NCBI GenBank assembly: GCA_002364215.1
Contig: DEXQ01000015.1
Coordinates: 1-64,000, forward strand
Reading direction: 5' to 3'
Origin: Aequorivita sp. UBA3180
Lineage (GTDB): Bacteria; Bacteroidota; Bacteroidia; Flavobacteriales; Flavobacteriaceae
DNA length: 64,000 nt
Below the pieces are notes generated by a model. It was given only the letters and a program-made list of their open reading frames with translations, searched no databases and was not told the origin of the DNA. A program made the translations under genes and the position numbers. Below, in pieces: positions 51,145 to 60,130 of the stretch. Each line of letters begins with the position of its first letter. The stretch's first letter is position 1.

Positions 51145-52488
51145 TTATGCTACTGCTTTTCTATTTTTGCCGCTTTTCATCAAACCATCGTAATGGCGGT
51201 TCAATAAGTACGAGTTTACTTGTTGCATGGTATCGATAGCTACACCTACCATAATTAGGAGTGATGTACCACCGTAGAATAATGCCCAACCTTGCTGTAT
51301 GCCCATCAACTTAACTACGAAGGCGGGGAAAATCGCGATCAGCGCTAAAAAGATAGAACCTGGTAAGGTTATTTGAGACATAATTCGATCTAAATATTCA
51401 GCGGTTTGTGAACCTGGTTTAATTCCAGGAATGAAACCTCCACTACGTTTAAGGTCGTCAGCCATTTTATTGGTTGGAACCGTAATAGCAGTATAGAAAT
51501 ATGTGAATATAATAATCAACACTGCGAATACCAAGTTGTACCAAAATCCAAAGATATCACTGAACGTTGCTTGGATGCTTTGTGAAAAATCACTTTCAGA
51601 AAGACTAGCTACCGCAGAGGGCACAAACATAATTGCCTGGGCAAAAATGATTGGCATTACCCCAGAAGCGTTCAACTTCAATGGAATAAATTGTCGAGCT
51701 CCAAAAATATTCTTTTCGAAACCACCAGTTGCGGTTCTTCTTGCATATTGTACTGGAATCTTTCGCACAGCCATCACTAACATTACAGATAGCAATATGA
51801 TAACAAACCAGATAACTAATTCAATAAGAATCATAATCAGTCCACCATTTGACTCCATTACTCTGGAAACAAATTCCTGAGCGAATGCCTGTGGAAGATT
51901 AGCAATAATACCAACCATAATTAATATAGAGATACCATTTCCAATACCTTTATCAGTAATCTTTTCACCCAGCCACATTGCAAATATTGTTCCTGTTACT
52001 AAAATTATAACAGATGAAACATAGAACATTAAGCTCTGACCCATCACAAAAGCTTCTGCCGGAACTCCCATAGCAGGAAGACCTGCAAGGTAACTTGGTG
52101 CCTGAACCAAACAGATACCGATGGTTAACCAACGGGTAATCTGATTAATTTTTTTACGACCACTTTCTCCCTCTTTCTGCAATTTTTGAAGGTATGGCAC
52201 AGCAATTTGCATCAACTGTACAACAATAGAGGCAGAAATGTAAGGCATGATACCCAATGCAAAAACAGAAGCGTTGGCAAAAGCCCCTCCCGTAAATGCG
52301 TTTAGCAATCCGCCGATACCGCCTGAATCAAACTTACCTGCAAATTGAGCAAGCATATCTGCATCAATGCCCGGAAGTACTACCTGTGCACCAAAACGGT
52401 ACACCAATAGCATTCCCAAGGTTAGAATGATGCGGTTACGCAACTCTTCTATTTTCCAAACATTTTTTAAGGTTTCGATAAATTTCAT
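51145..52488 (-). CDS. secY: Protein translocase channel SecY
   Basis: The 447-aa protein has ten membrane segments and SecY motifs VLPGIDADMLAQF near 35-47, the plug region GGIGGLLNAFTGGAF, MPYISASIVVQLM and the cytoplasmic loop VQYARRTATGG. It forms the channel for Sec export of the signal-peptide proteins in this window. It lies between rplO and infA as in the spc operon. Confidence 0.96.
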   Translation of the reverse strand: MKFIETLKNVWKIEELRNRIILTLGMLLVYRFGAQVVLPGIDADMLAQFAGKFDSGGIGGLLNAFTGGAFANASVFALGIMPYISASIVVQLMQIAVPYLQKLQKEGESGRKKINQITRWLTIGICLVQAPSYLAGLPAMGVPAEAFVMGQSLMFYVSSVIILVTGTIFAMWLGEKITDKGIGNGISILIMVGIIANLPQAFAQEFVSRVMESNGGLIMILIELVIWFVIILLSVMLVMAVRKIPVQYARRTATGGFEKNIFGARQFIPLKLNASGVMPIIFAQAIMFVPSAVASLSESDFSQSIQATFSDIFGFWYNLVFAVLIIIFTYFYTAITVPTNKMADDLKRSGGFIPGIKPGSQTAEYLDRIMSQITLPGSIFLALIAIFPAFVVKLMGIQQGWALFYGGTSLLIMVGVAIDTMQQVNSYLLNRHYDGLMKSGKNRKAVA

Positions 52489-52500
52489 CCTTAGCTGTTG

Positions 52501-52953
52501 TTACAATGTTACTACTTCACCTCCGGCAGCTTCAATAGCTTCCTTTGCCGAGGCAGTGAACTTGTGTGCAGATACTTTTAGTTTTGCCTTAATCTCTCCT
52601 CTTCCTAAAATCTTAACCATTTCATTCTTTCCGGCAAGACCCAACCCTACTAGGGTTTCAAAGTCAACGGCATCATTTATTTTCTTGTCGTCAACCAACT
52701 GCTGAAGAGTATCTATATTGATTCCCTTATATTCTTTACGGTTGATGTTTGTAAAACCAAACTTAGGAACACGACGCTGTAGGGGCATCTGTCCACCTTC
52801 AAATCCAATTTTCTTGGAATAACCTGAACGTGATTTTGCTCCTTTGTGTCCGCGGGTGGCAGTACCACCTTTACCGGAACCTTGTCCGCGACCTACTCGC
52901 TTGCCTTTGTTTTTCGCCGATCCTGCGGCGGGTTGTAAGTTACTTAAATCCAT
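52501..52953 (-). CDS. rplO: 50S ribosomal protein L15
   Basis: The 150-aa late-assembly protein has the Gly/Arg-rich start KNKGKRVGRGQGSGKGGTAT and KIGFEGGQMPLQRRVPKFGF. It follows rpmD by 14 bases and precedes secY by 12. Confidence 0.95.
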   Translation of the reverse strand: MDLSNLQPAAGSAKNKGKRVGRGQGSGKGGTATRGHKGAKSRSGYSKKIGFEGGQMPLQRRVPKFGFTNINRKEYKGINIDTLQQLVDDKKINDAVDFETLVGLGLAGKNEMVKILGRGEIKAKLKVSAHKFTASAKEAIEAAGGEVVTL

Positions 52954-52967
52954 TTTTTCGTGTTTCC

Positions 52968-53147
52968 TTATTTGGTTTCAACAGAAACCAAGTGATTAAC
53001 TTTATTGATCATACCAAGAATGTTTGGCGTATCTTCATGCTCAACCGTTTGGTTCATCTTGTGAAGCCCTAACGATTCCATGATTCTCTTTTGGTTTTTT
53101 GGGCGCTTTATAACGCTCTTTACCTTTGTTACTTTAATTTTTGCCAT
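52968..53147 (-). CDS. rpmD: 50S ribosomal protein L30
   Basis: A 59-codon frame (MAKIKVTKVKSVIKRPKNQK start, ending NHLVSVETK) matches L30 in full and keeps the expected place between rpsE and rplO. L30 binds the 23S rRNA near 5S. Confidence 0.95.
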   Translation of the reverse strand: MAKIKVTKVKSVIKRPKNQKRIMESLGLHKMNQTVEHEDTPNILGMINKVNHLVSVETK

Positions 53148-53158
53148 CGCTCTGATAT

Positions 53159-53683
53159 TTATCCTTTGAATACTTTTTCAAGTGAAATTCCTCTTTGGTC
53201 AGCTACAGTTTGTGCACTTCGCATTTGCAAAAGAGCGTCAAAAGTTGCCTTTACCACGTTGTGTGGGTTAGAAGATCCCTGTGATTTTGACAATACATCG
53301 TGAACCCCTACTGCTTCCAATACGGCACGTACGGCACCACCAGCAATTACTCCGGTACCAGGCGCAGCTGGAAGAAGGTTAACACGGGCTCCGCCGTATT
53401 TTCCTTTTTGTTCGTGTGGAAGTGTCACTTTGTTAAGTGGAATGCGAACCAAGTTTTTCTTGGCATCCTCAATAGCTTTTGCTATCGCGCTTGCTACATC
53501 CTTGGATTTCCCAAGACCGTGGCCTACCACTCCTTTTTCGTCTCCAACAACTACAATAGCTGAAAATCCAAAGGCACGACCACCTTTGGTCACCTTGGTT
53601 ACACGTTGTACACCTACCAAACGGTCTTTCAATTCAAGACCTCCTGGCTTTACTAATTCTGCGTTTTTATAATCTTGATACAT
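53159..53683 (-). CDS. rpsE: 30S ribosomal protein S5
   Basis: The 174-aa protein has a dsRNA-binding-type N-terminal domain (VQRVTKVTKGGRAFGFSAIV) and a C-terminal domain with GAPGTGVIAGGAVRAVLEA-like sequence. It shapes the mRNA entry and decoding fidelity. It lies 9 bases after rplR. Confidence 0.95.
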   Translation of the reverse strand: MYQDYKNAELVKPGGLELKDRLVGVQRVTKVTKGGRAFGFSAIVVVGDEKGVVGHGLGKSKDVASAIAKAIEDAKKNLVRIPLNKVTLPHEQKGKYGGARVNLLPAAPGTGVIAGGAVRAVLEAVGVHDVLSKSQGSSNPHNVVKATFDALLQMRSAQTVADQRGISLEKVFKG

Positions 53684-53691
53684 AATGCTAC

Positions 53692-54048
53692 TTAGAATTT
53701 AAGGCCACCTTCGCGTGCACCTTCAGCTAATGATTTTACTCTTCCGTGGTATAGGTAACCGCCTCTGTCAAAAGCGATGGTTTCAACACCTGCTTTAACA
53801 GCTTTTTCTGCGATTGCTTTTCCTACCAATTTTGCAGCTTCAACTTTGTTTACTTTTGAAGCGTCAATGTCTTTATCTCTTGAAGATGCAGCGGTAATGG
53901 TCTTTCCATTTACATCGTCAATAATTTGAGCGTATATTTCTTTATTGCTGCGGAAAACAGCCAAACGTGGGCGACTTTCGGTCCCCTCAACCGTTTTTCT
54001 GATTCGCATGCGCAAGCGCTCTCTTCTTTCGTACTTTGATAATGCCAT
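53692..54048 (-). CDS. rplR: 50S ribosomal protein L18
   Basis: The 118-aa protein binds 5S rRNA. ESRPRLAVFRSNKEIYAQII and the end YHGRVKSLAEGAREGGLKF are family signatures. It starts 11 bases after rplF. Confidence 0.95.
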   Translation of the reverse strand: MALSKYERRERLRMRIRKTVEGTESRPRLAVFRSNKEIYAQIIDDVNGKTITAASSRDKDIDASKVNKVEAAKLVGKAIAEKAVKAGVETIAFDRGGYLYHGRVKSLAEGAREGGLKF

Positions 54049-54059
54049 AACTCTATTTG

Positions 54060-54605
54060 TTATGCAGATTTACCTGCTTTTCTTCTTAATTGTTCACCAA
54101 CAAACTTGATACCTTTTCCTTTGTAAGGTTCTGGCTTACGGAAGCCGCGGATTTTTGCCGCTACTTGTCCTACCAATTGTTTGTCGTGAGACGTTAATTT
54201 TACGATTGGGTTTTTACCTTTATCAGATACTGTTTCCACTTTTACCTCCGGAGCGATGTCCAAAACGATATTGTGTGAAAATCCTAAAGCCAAATCCAAT
54301 TTTTGTCCTTGGTTGCTGGCGCGGTAACCCACACCTACCAATTCAAGTTCCTTGGTCCATCCGTTGCTCACACCTTCAATCATGTTATTGATCAATGATC
54401 TGTAAAGACCGTGCTTTGCAGTGTGGTCTTTAGAATCTGAAGGGCGCTCAACCAATACGTTTCCGTCCTCTACTTTTACGGTTAGATCAGAATCAAATTC
54501 CTGAGTTAACTCGCCTAATTTTCCTTTTACGGTAATTACGTTGTCTTTTACATCAACTGTAACTCCTTGTGGGATTACTACCGGGTTTTTACCTATTCTT
54601 GACAT
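54060..54605 (-). CDS. rplF: 50S ribosomal protein L6
   Basis: The 181-aa protein lies at the factor-binding site and has two similar domains. SRIGKNPVVIPQGVTVDVKD at the start and KPEPYKGKGIKFVGEQLRRK near the end are diagnostic. It starts 15 bases after rpsH. Confidence 0.95.
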   Translation of the reverse strand: MSRIGKNPVVIPQGVTVDVKDNVITVKGKLGELTQEFDSDLTVKVEDGNVLVERPSDSKDHTAKHGLYRSLINNMIEGVSNGWTKELELVGVGYRASNQGQKLDLALGFSHNIVLDIAPEVKVETVSDKGKNPIVKLTSHDKQLVGQVAAKIRGFRKPEPYKGKGIKFVGEQLRRKAGKSA

Positions 54606-54620
54606 TTCTTTGTCTATTTT

Positions 54621-55019
54621 TTAGTAAACGTAACACAATACTTCACCACCAACATTTTGTGCTTTTGCTTGTTTGCCAGTCATAACTCCAGAAGAAGTTG
54701 AAACAATGGCAATACCAAGACCATTAAGCACGCGAGGAAGTTCTGATGAACCTGCATATTTACGTAAACCTGGTTTACTGATTCTTTGAATTTTCTTGAT
54801 TACCGATTCTTTGGTAAGCTTGTCGTATTTCAACGCAATTTTGATGGTTCCCTGTGCGGTACTGTCATCAAACTTGTAGCTTAGAATGTAACCTTGGTCA
54901 AAAAGGATTTTTGTAATCTCCTTTTTAAGATTTGATGCTGGAATCTCTACTACGCGATGCCCAGCTTTTACAGCATTTCTAATCCTTGTTAGATAATCTG
55001 AAATTGGATCTGTATTCAT
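54621..55019 (-). CDS. rpsH: 30S ribosomal protein S8
   Basis: The 132-aa protein binds the central domain of 16S rRNA. The start DPISDYLTRIRNAVKAGH and the end STSSGVMTGKQAKAQNVGGE match the family. The gap to rpsN (55020-55103, 84 bases) is longer than its neighbours' and has no hairpin. Confidence 0.95.
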   Translation of the reverse strand: MNTDPISDYLTRIRNAVKAGHRVVEIPASNLKKEITKILFDQGYILSYKFDDSTAQGTIKIALKYDKLTKESVIKKIQRISKPGLRKYAGSSELPRVLNGLGIAIVSTSSGVMTGKQAKAQNVGGEVLCYVY

Positions 55020-55103
55020 TTATTTGAATTTGCGGATGTGGTTTTCAGACTATTCTGAACCTTCAACCAGTTTATACTTTTTCTTTTAAACAAAAATCTG
55101 TTC

Positions 55104-55373
55104 TTACCAAGATGCTTTGCGCACACCTGGAATTAACCCTGAATTTGCCATTTCACGGAACAATACACGTGAAATTCCAAAAGTTCTCATATACCCTCTT
55201 GGTCTTCCAGTAAGTTTGCAACGATTGTGCAAACGAACTGGTGAGGCATTTTTTGGTAGTTTTTGTAAACCTTCCCAATCGCCAGCTTCTTTTAAAGCTT
55301 TACGCTTGGCGGCATATTTAGCTACCATTTTTTGTCTCTTAACCTCGCGGGCTTTCATTGATTCTTTAGCCAT
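55104..55373 (-). CDS. rpsN: 30S ribosomal protein S14, zinc-free form
   Basis: The 89-aa head protein is the long C-minus type with no CxxC pairs: one Cys only (RLHNRCKLTGRPRGYMRTFG). It ends RKASW as usual. It starts 3 bases after rplE. Together with the C-minus L36 it shows zinc-independent ribosomes. Confidence 0.95.
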   Translation of the reverse strand: MAKESMKAREVKRQKMVAKYAAKRKALKEAGDWEGLQKLPKNASPVRLHNRCKLTGRPRGYMRTFGISRVLFREMANSGLIPGVRKASW

Positions 55374-55376
55374 CTC

Positions 55377-55928
55377 TTAGTTCTTTTTAAAGGGTAATCC
55401 CAATTCTTGTAATAATGATTTCGCTTCTTTATCGGTGTTGGCCGAAGTGATGAACGTAATGTTCATTCCTTCAATTTTCTTCACTTTATCGATGTCGATT
55501 TCTGGGAAGATAATTTGCTCGGTGATTCCCAAAGAGTAATTCCCTCTTCCGTCAAAACCGGTTGCTTTAATTCCGTTAAAGTCACGTACCCTAGGCAAGG
55601 CCGAGGTTACCAATCTATCCAAAAACTCGTACATACGCTCTCCACGCAACGTAACCTTCACACCAATTGGCATGCCTTTACGAAGTTTGAAGTTAGCAAC
55701 GTCTTTTTTGGACATAGTAGCTACTGCTTTTTGCCCGGTTATCTTTGTAAACTCATCAACCGAATAGTCAATAAGTTTCTTGTCAGCTACTGCCGCACCC
55801 ACTCCACGGGAAACAACAATACGCTCCAATTTTGGTACCTGCATGACGTTTTTGTAACCAAATTCGTCAGTAAGTGCATTGATCACTTTGCTTTTGTACT
55901 CTTCCTTAAGTCTTGGTGTATATGCCAT
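55377..55928 (-). CDS. rplE: 50S ribosomal protein L5
   Basis: The 183-aa protein binds 5S rRNA and touches S13. It shows NVMQVPKLERIVVSRGVGAA and ALPRVRDFNGIKATGFDGRG. It starts 2 bases after rplX. Confidence 0.95.
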   Translation of the reverse strand: MAYTPRLKEEYKSKVINALTDEFGYKNVMQVPKLERIVVSRGVGAAVADKKLIDYSVDEFTKITGQKAVATMSKKDVANFKLRKGMPIGVKVTLRGERMYEFLDRLVTSALPRVRDFNGIKATGFDGRGNYSLGITEQIIFPEIDIDKVKKIEGMNITFITSANTDKEAKSLLQELGLPFKKN

Positions 55929-55930
55929 AA

Positions 55931-56257
55931 CTATATTGCTTGATTCGATTGTTTTGAAAATCGTACTTTTTTACCATTCTCCATTTTGTAACCAACACGT
56001 GTGGCTTTTCCAGATTTTGGATCAACCAATGAAAGGTTTGAAATATGGATAGGAGCTTCTTTTTTTGCAATTCCACCTTGTGGGTTCTTCGCACTGGGTT
56101 TCTCATGTTTTGAAACCATGTTCACTCCTTCTACGATTGCTTTGTTTTTGTCAAGGAATATTTTCATTACTTTACCTTCAGAACCTTTGTGGTCTCCGGC
56201 AGTAACTACTACTGTATCGCCTGATTTTATTTTAAGCTTTGTCATCTTAGTTTTCAT
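55931..56257 (-). CDS. rplX: 50S ribosomal protein L24
   Basis: The 108-aa KOW-domain protein starts large-subunit assembly. LKIKSGDTVVVTAGDHKGSE and VNMVSKHEKPSAKNPQGGI are family marks. The ATG at 56257 follows the rplN stop by 1 base; an in-frame ATG at 56245 (MTKLKIKSGD) is the alternative and may be the real start. Confidence 0.93.
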   Translation of the reverse strand: MKTKMTKLKIKSGDTVVVTAGDHKGSEGKVMKIFLDKNKAIVEGVNMVSKHEKPSAKNPQGGIAKKEAPIHISNLSLVDPKSGKATRVGYKMENGKKVRFSKQSNQAI

Positions 56258-56258
56258 A

Positions 56259-56627
56259 TTAAAGCACCTCTGGTGCCAATGATACTATTTTCATAAATTG
56301 CTTGTCGCGAAGCTCTCTTGCTACCGGGCCAAAAACACGTGTTCCTCTCATTTCACCCTGTGGGTTCAAAAGTACACAAGCGTTATCATCGAAACGGATG
56401 TAAGAACCATCAGGTCTTCTTATTTCCTTCACGGTACGTACTACAACTGCTGTAGAAACTGCTCCTTTCTTAATGTTTCCATTTGGTGTAGCTTCTTTTA
56501 CAGAAACTACAATTTTATCACCAATAGAAGCATACCTTCTTTTTGTTCCGCCCAATACACGGATGCAAAGCACTTCTTTGGCTCCGGTATTATCTGCGAC
56601 TTTGAGTCTTGATTCTTGTTGTAACAT
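56259..56627 (-). CDS. rplN: 50S ribosomal protein L14
   Basis: The 122-aa beta-barrel protein faces the 30S subunit and is the docking site for the silencing factor RsfS. MLQQESRLKVADNTGAKEVL and the end KFMKIVSLAPEVL-like are diagnostic. It starts 2 bases after rpsQ. Confidence 0.95.
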   Translation of the reverse strand: MLQQESRLKVADNTGAKEVLCIRVLGGTKRRYASIGDKIVVSVKEATPNGNIKKGAVSTAVVVRTVKEIRRPDGSYIRFDDNACVLLNPQGEMRGTRVFGPVARELRDKQFMKIVSLAPEVL

Positions 56628-56629
56628 AA

Positions 56630-56893
56630 TTACTTCGCTCTTTCAATTATTTCTACTAATCTCCAACATTTGGTTTTACTCAAAGGTCTTGTTTCCATGA
56701 TCTTTACGGTATCACCTTCGTTGCAGTTGTTTGTCTCGTCGTGCGCTACGTATTTTTTCGTTTTTAACACGAACTTTCCGTACATCGGGTGTTTTACTTT
56801 TTTAACCTCGCTAACAACAATGGATTTATCCATTTTATTGCTGGTTACTACCCCTATACGTTCTTTTCTTAAGTTTCTTTTAATTTCTTCCAT
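56630..56893 (-). CDS. rpsQ: 30S ribosomal protein S17
   Basis: The 87-aa OB-fold protein is a primary 16S binder. RIGVVTSNKMDKSIVVSEVK and IMETRPLSKTKCWRLVEII match the family. Starts 15 bases after rpmC. Confidence 0.95.
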   Translation of the reverse strand: MEEIKRNLRKERIGVVTSNKMDKSIVVSEVKKVKHPMYGKFVLKTKKYVAHDETNNCNEGDTVKIMETRPLSKTKCWRLVEIIERAK

Positions 56894-56908
56894 CTTTCAG
56901 CTGTACAA

Positions 56909-57100
56909 TTATTGCACTTCTCTATTAGTTAGTTCAGTCGCTATTCTTGCTATCACCCTTCTCTGGGATCTTAGTTGAATTGGATTTTCCAACGGTGAAA
57001 TGGTATGAGCCATTTTAAGGTCTGAATAAGCCTTTCTAGATTCAGCGTATGCTTCCTGAAGTTCTGCCGTTGATGCTTTCTTAATTTCTGATTGTTTCAT
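56909..57100 (-). CDS. rpmC: 50S ribosomal protein L29
   Basis: The 63-aa helical hairpin protein is at the peptide-tunnel exit. MKQSEIKKASTAELQEAYAE and the motif NPIQLRSQRRVIARIATELT identify it. It lies between rplP and rpsQ. Confidence 0.95.
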   Translation of the reverse strand: MKQSEIKKASTAELQEAYAESRKAYSDLKMAHTISPLENPIQLRSQRRVIARIATELTNREVQ

Positions 57101-57111
57101 CTTTCAAAAAA

Positions 57112-57531
57112 TTATGCTTGGAAATCCCGAGACATTACAAATTTAGTTTTTACCGGAAGCTTTTGTGCTGCAAGGCGCAATGCTTCTTTTGCTGTTTCAA
57201 CTGGAACACCGGATACTTCAAAAAGCATTCTTCCTGGTTTAACCACAGCAGCATAATATTCTACGGCACCTTTACCCTTACCCATACGTACTTCAAGAGG
57301 TTTTTTGGTAATTGGCTTATCTGGAAAAATCATGATCCAAATAGAACCTTCCCTTTTCATAAAACGGGTAGCGGCGATACGTGCAGCTTCAATTTGTCTT
57401 GCTGTAAGAAATTCTGATTCCAACGATTTTATACCGAAGGTTCCGTATGCTAGCTGGTTGCCACGTTCGGCATTGCCCTTCATACGGCCTTTCATTTGTT
57501 TACGGTACTTTGTTCTTTTAGGTTGTAACAT
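57112..57531 (-). CDS. rplP: 50S ribosomal protein L16
   Basis: The 139-aa protein lies near the A site and helps tRNA accommodation. MLQPKRTKYRKQMKGRMKGN and VRMGKGKGAVEYYAAVVKPG are diagnostic. It follows rpsC by 18 bases. Confidence 0.95.
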   Translation of the reverse strand: MLQPKRTKYRKQMKGRMKGNAERGNQLAYGTFGIKSLESEFLTARQIEAARIAATRFMKREGSIWIMIFPDKPITKKPLEVRMGKGKGAVEYYAAVVKPGRMLFEVSGVPVETAKEALRLAAQKLPVKTKFVMSRDFQA

Positions 57532-57549
57532 TTTTTTCTATTTAAAAAA

Positions 57550-58278
57550 TTACTTTCTGCGACGTGCTTTATTGCCACCGCGTCCTGCTGGAGCACCTTT
57601 ACCACCACTCTTTTTGCCAGTCGATAGACCAACTAATGGGGAAAGTTCCCGCTTTCCATATACTTCGCCTTTCATAATCCATACTTTAACACCCAATCTA
57701 CCGTAGGTAGTGTGTGCCTCAACTAAAGCGTAGTCAATATCGGCTCTAAAAGTTGATAATGGGATACGACCTTCTTTGTACGATTCTGAACGTGCCATTT
57801 CAGCGCCGTTCAAACGTCCCGAGATTTGCACCTTAATACCTTCAGCGTTCATTCGCATTGTTGCCGCGATTGCCATTTTTATGGCACGACGGTATGAAAT
57901 ACGGCTTTCAATCTGGCGCGCGATGCTCGCAGCTACCAAATATGCATCAAGCTCAGGTCTTTTGATCTCGTGGATGTTGATCTGTACCTCTTTATCTGTA
58001 ATTTTCTTAAGCTCTTCTTTTAGCTTGTCTACTTCCTGGCCACCTTTACCGATAATGATACCGGGACGGGCAGTGGTTATAGTAACGGTTACAAGCTTAA
58101 GCGTACGCTCAATAATTACTCTACTCACACTAGCTTTACTTAAACGTGCGTGAACATATTTTCTAATCTTGTCGTCTTCGGCTAGTTTATCGCCGTAGTC
58201 GTTGCCTCCGTACCAGTTGGATTCCCAACCTCTAATGATACCTAAGCGATTCCCGATTGGATTTGTCTTCTGTCCCAT
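57550..58278 (-). CDS. rpsC: 30S ribosomal protein S3
   Basis: The 242-aa protein forms the mRNA entry helicase site. KH-domain GXXG is IIGKGGQEVDKL near 75-86, start MGQKTNPIGNRLGIIRGWES. The C-terminal 25 residues (GGKGAPAGRGGNKARRRK) are Gly/Lys/Arg-rich. It starts 4 bases after rplV. Confidence 0.95.
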   Translation of the reverse strand: MGQKTNPIGNRLGIIRGWESNWYGGNDYGDKLAEDDKIRKYVHARLSKASVSRVIIERTLKLVTVTITTARPGIIIGKGGQEVDKLKEELKKITDKEVQINIHEIKRPELDAYLVAASIARQIESRISYRRAIKMAIAATMRMNAEGIKVQISGRLNGAEMARSESYKEGRIPLSTFRADIDYALVEAHTTYGRLGVKVWIMKGEVYGKRELSPLVGLSTGKKSGGKGAPAGRGGNKARRRK

Positions 58279-58282
58279 TTAA

Positions 58283-58693
58283 TTATTTGCTTTGTGTGTT
58301 ATCGTTTGCTGCCAATACCAGTGTTACGTGGTTGGAGCGTTTTCTAATTCTGTGTGCGCGGCCTTGTGGTGCTGGGCGAAGTCTCTTCAACATCGTTCCA
58401 CCGTCCACACGGATTTCCTTAACAAAAAGATCTGCATCTTCAATTGAAGCATCTTCGTTCTTTTGTTGCCAGTTATTGATGGCAGACAAAAGTAGTTTCT
58501 CCAATTTGCGTGAAGATTCTTTTGAACTGAACTTCAAAATGTTAAGTGCTTTGTCTATTTTCTCACCTCTTACCAAATCTGCCATTAAACGCATTTTTCT
58601 TGGTGAAGTGGGGCAATTGTTCAATTTAGCCATGTAAGTAGTCTTCTTGGCTTCCTTGATTGCTTCTGCTCTTTCTCTTTTACGAACTCCCAT
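58283..58693 (-). CDS. rplV: 50S ribosomal protein L22
   Basis: The 136-aa protein lines the exit tunnel with its beta-hairpin. NCPTSPRKMRLMADLVRGEK near 26 and the hairpin MLKRLRPAPQGRAHRIRKRS are typical. It starts 6 bases after rpsS. Confidence 0.95.
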   Translation of the reverse strand: MGVRKRERAEAIKEAKKTTYMAKLNNCPTSPRKMRLMADLVRGEKIDKALNILKFSSKESSRKLEKLLLSAINNWQQKNEDASIEDADLFVKEIRVDGGTMLKRLRPAPQGRAHRIRKRSNHVTLVLAANDNTQSK

Positions 58694-58699
58694 GGCCTA

Positions 58700-58978
58700 T
58701 TATTTTTTACCTTTGTTTTTAGCACCTGCGTGACCACGGAATGATCTTGTAGGTGAAAATTCTCCTAGTTTATGCCCAACCATGTTTTCTGTAACATACA
58801 CAGGAACAAATTGGCGCCCGTTGTGTACAGCGATGGTTTGACCAACAAAATCTGGAGTAATCATAGAAGCACGTGACCAAGTTTTGATAACGGTCTTCTT
58901 ATTGTCCTCAACGTTTTGTTGAACTTTCTTGTCTAGTTTATAATGAACGAACGGTCCTTTTTTTAACGATCTTGCCAT
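58700..58978 (-). CDS. rpsS: 30S ribosomal protein S19
   Basis: The 92-aa head protein forms a complex with S13. SLKKGPFVHYKLDKKVQQN and KLGEFSPTRSFRGHAGAKNK identify it. Starts 3 bases after rplB. Confidence 0.95.
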   Translation of the reverse strand: MARSLKKGPFVHYKLDKKVQQNVEDNKKTVIKTWSRASMITPDFVGQTIAVHNGRQFVPVYVTENMVGHKLGEFSPTRSFRGHAGAKNKGKK

Positions 58979-58981
58979 AAC

Positions 58982-59806
58982 TTATTTCTTTCTTCGTTCT
59001 AAGATATATTTATTACTTGCTTTCGTTTTAGTACGGGTTCTGTAACCTTTAGCAGGGATACCTTTTCTAGAACGTGGATGACCTCCTGAAGCGCGGCCCT
59101 CACCACCACCCATTGGGTGATCTACTGGGTTCATCACTACTGGTCTTGTACGTGGTCTTCTACCCAACCATCTGCTTCTACCGGCTTTACCTGAAACCAA
59201 TAATTGGTGGTCACTGTTTGAAACGGCACCAATGGTAGCCATACAGTTTACCAAAATCAATCTAGTTTCACCTGAAGGAAGTTTTACGGTAGCGTATTTT
59301 CCATCACGAGCCATAAGCTGTGCGAAAGCACCAGCACTACGAGCCATAATAGCTCCTTGACCGGGACGAAGCTCGATACAAGAAATAATAGTACCTAATG
59401 GAATAGCTGAAAGTGGCATTGCGTTTCCAATCTCTGGAGCTACTGCTTCACCGGAAAGGATATTCTGCCCAACTTGTAGTCCGTTCTGTGCAATCACATA
59501 TCGCTTTTCACCATCTTGATAGTTCAAAAGTGCGATAAACGCAGTACGGTTTGGATCGTATTGAATACTGGCAACGGTAGCAGGGATTCCCGCTTTGTCG
59601 CGTTTAAAATCGATAATTCGATATTTCTTCTTATGACCACCACCTATGTAGCGCATGGTCATTTTTCCTTGACTGTTTCTACCACCAGATCTTTTGTTCG
59701 GAGCAAGTAACGACTTCTCCGGCTTATCGGTTGTAATGGCGTCAAAACCATTTACAACCCTAAAACGCTGACCTGGGGTGATTGGTTTTAATTTTCTTAC
59801 TGACAT
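58982..59806 (-). CDS. rplB: 50S ribosomal protein L2
   Basis: The 274-aa protein is near the peptidyl-transferase centre. The conserved VVMNPVDHPMGGGEGRASGG with the functionally important His is present, as is the start KPITPGQRFRVVNGFDAITT. It lies between rplW and rpsS. Confidence 0.96.
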   Translation of the reverse strand: MSVRKLKPITPGQRFRVVNGFDAITTDKPEKSLLAPNKRSGGRNSQGKMTMRYIGGGHKKKYRIIDFKRDKAGIPATVASIQYDPNRTAFIALLNYQDGEKRYVIAQNGLQVGQNILSGEAVAPEIGNAMPLSAIPLGTIISCIELRPGQGAIMARSAGAFAQLMARDGKYATVKLPSGETRLILVNCMATIGAVSNSDHQLLVSGKAGRSRWLGRRPRTRPVVMNPVDHPMGGGEGRASGGHPRSRKGIPAKGYRTRTKTKASNKYILERRKK

Positions 59807-59832
59807 TTGTGTCTGATTAAATCTAAGTTGCC

Positions 59833-60123
59833 TTAGATGTTACTGTAAAAATCTATTGTATCACCTTCCGCCACCTGTACGATTGCTTTTTTGTAAGCGT
59901 TCGTTTTACCAGTTTGGACACCTGTTTTTGTATAACGGGTCTTCCTATCAGGGCGGACATTCATTGTGCGAACTTTTTCAACAGAAACTCCGTAAGCAGC
60001 CTCAACCGCTTTCTTGATTTCTACCTTATTCGCCTTTGGGTTCACTACAAAGCCAAAAACGTTTTTGTCTTCAGCATCTTTGGTAGCTTTTTCCGTAATT
60101 ATAGGTTTAATTAAGATGTTCAT
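59833..60123 (-). CDS. rplW: 50S ribosomal protein L23
   Basis: The 96-aa tunnel-exit protein docks trigger factor and SRP. MNILIKPIITEKATKDAEDK and PNKKANKVEIKKAVEAAYGV-like residues identify it. Starts 7 bases after rplD. Confidence 0.95.
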   Translation of the reverse strand: MNILIKPIITEKATKDAEDKNVFGFVVNPKANKVEIKKAVEAAYGVSVEKVRTMNVRPDRKTRYTKTGVQTGKTNAYKKAIVQVAEGDTIDFYSNI

Positions 60124-60130
60124 CTTGTTT

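Noticed and set aside
55515..55943. 142-codon open frame on the plus strand
   Set aside because: Antisense to rplE.
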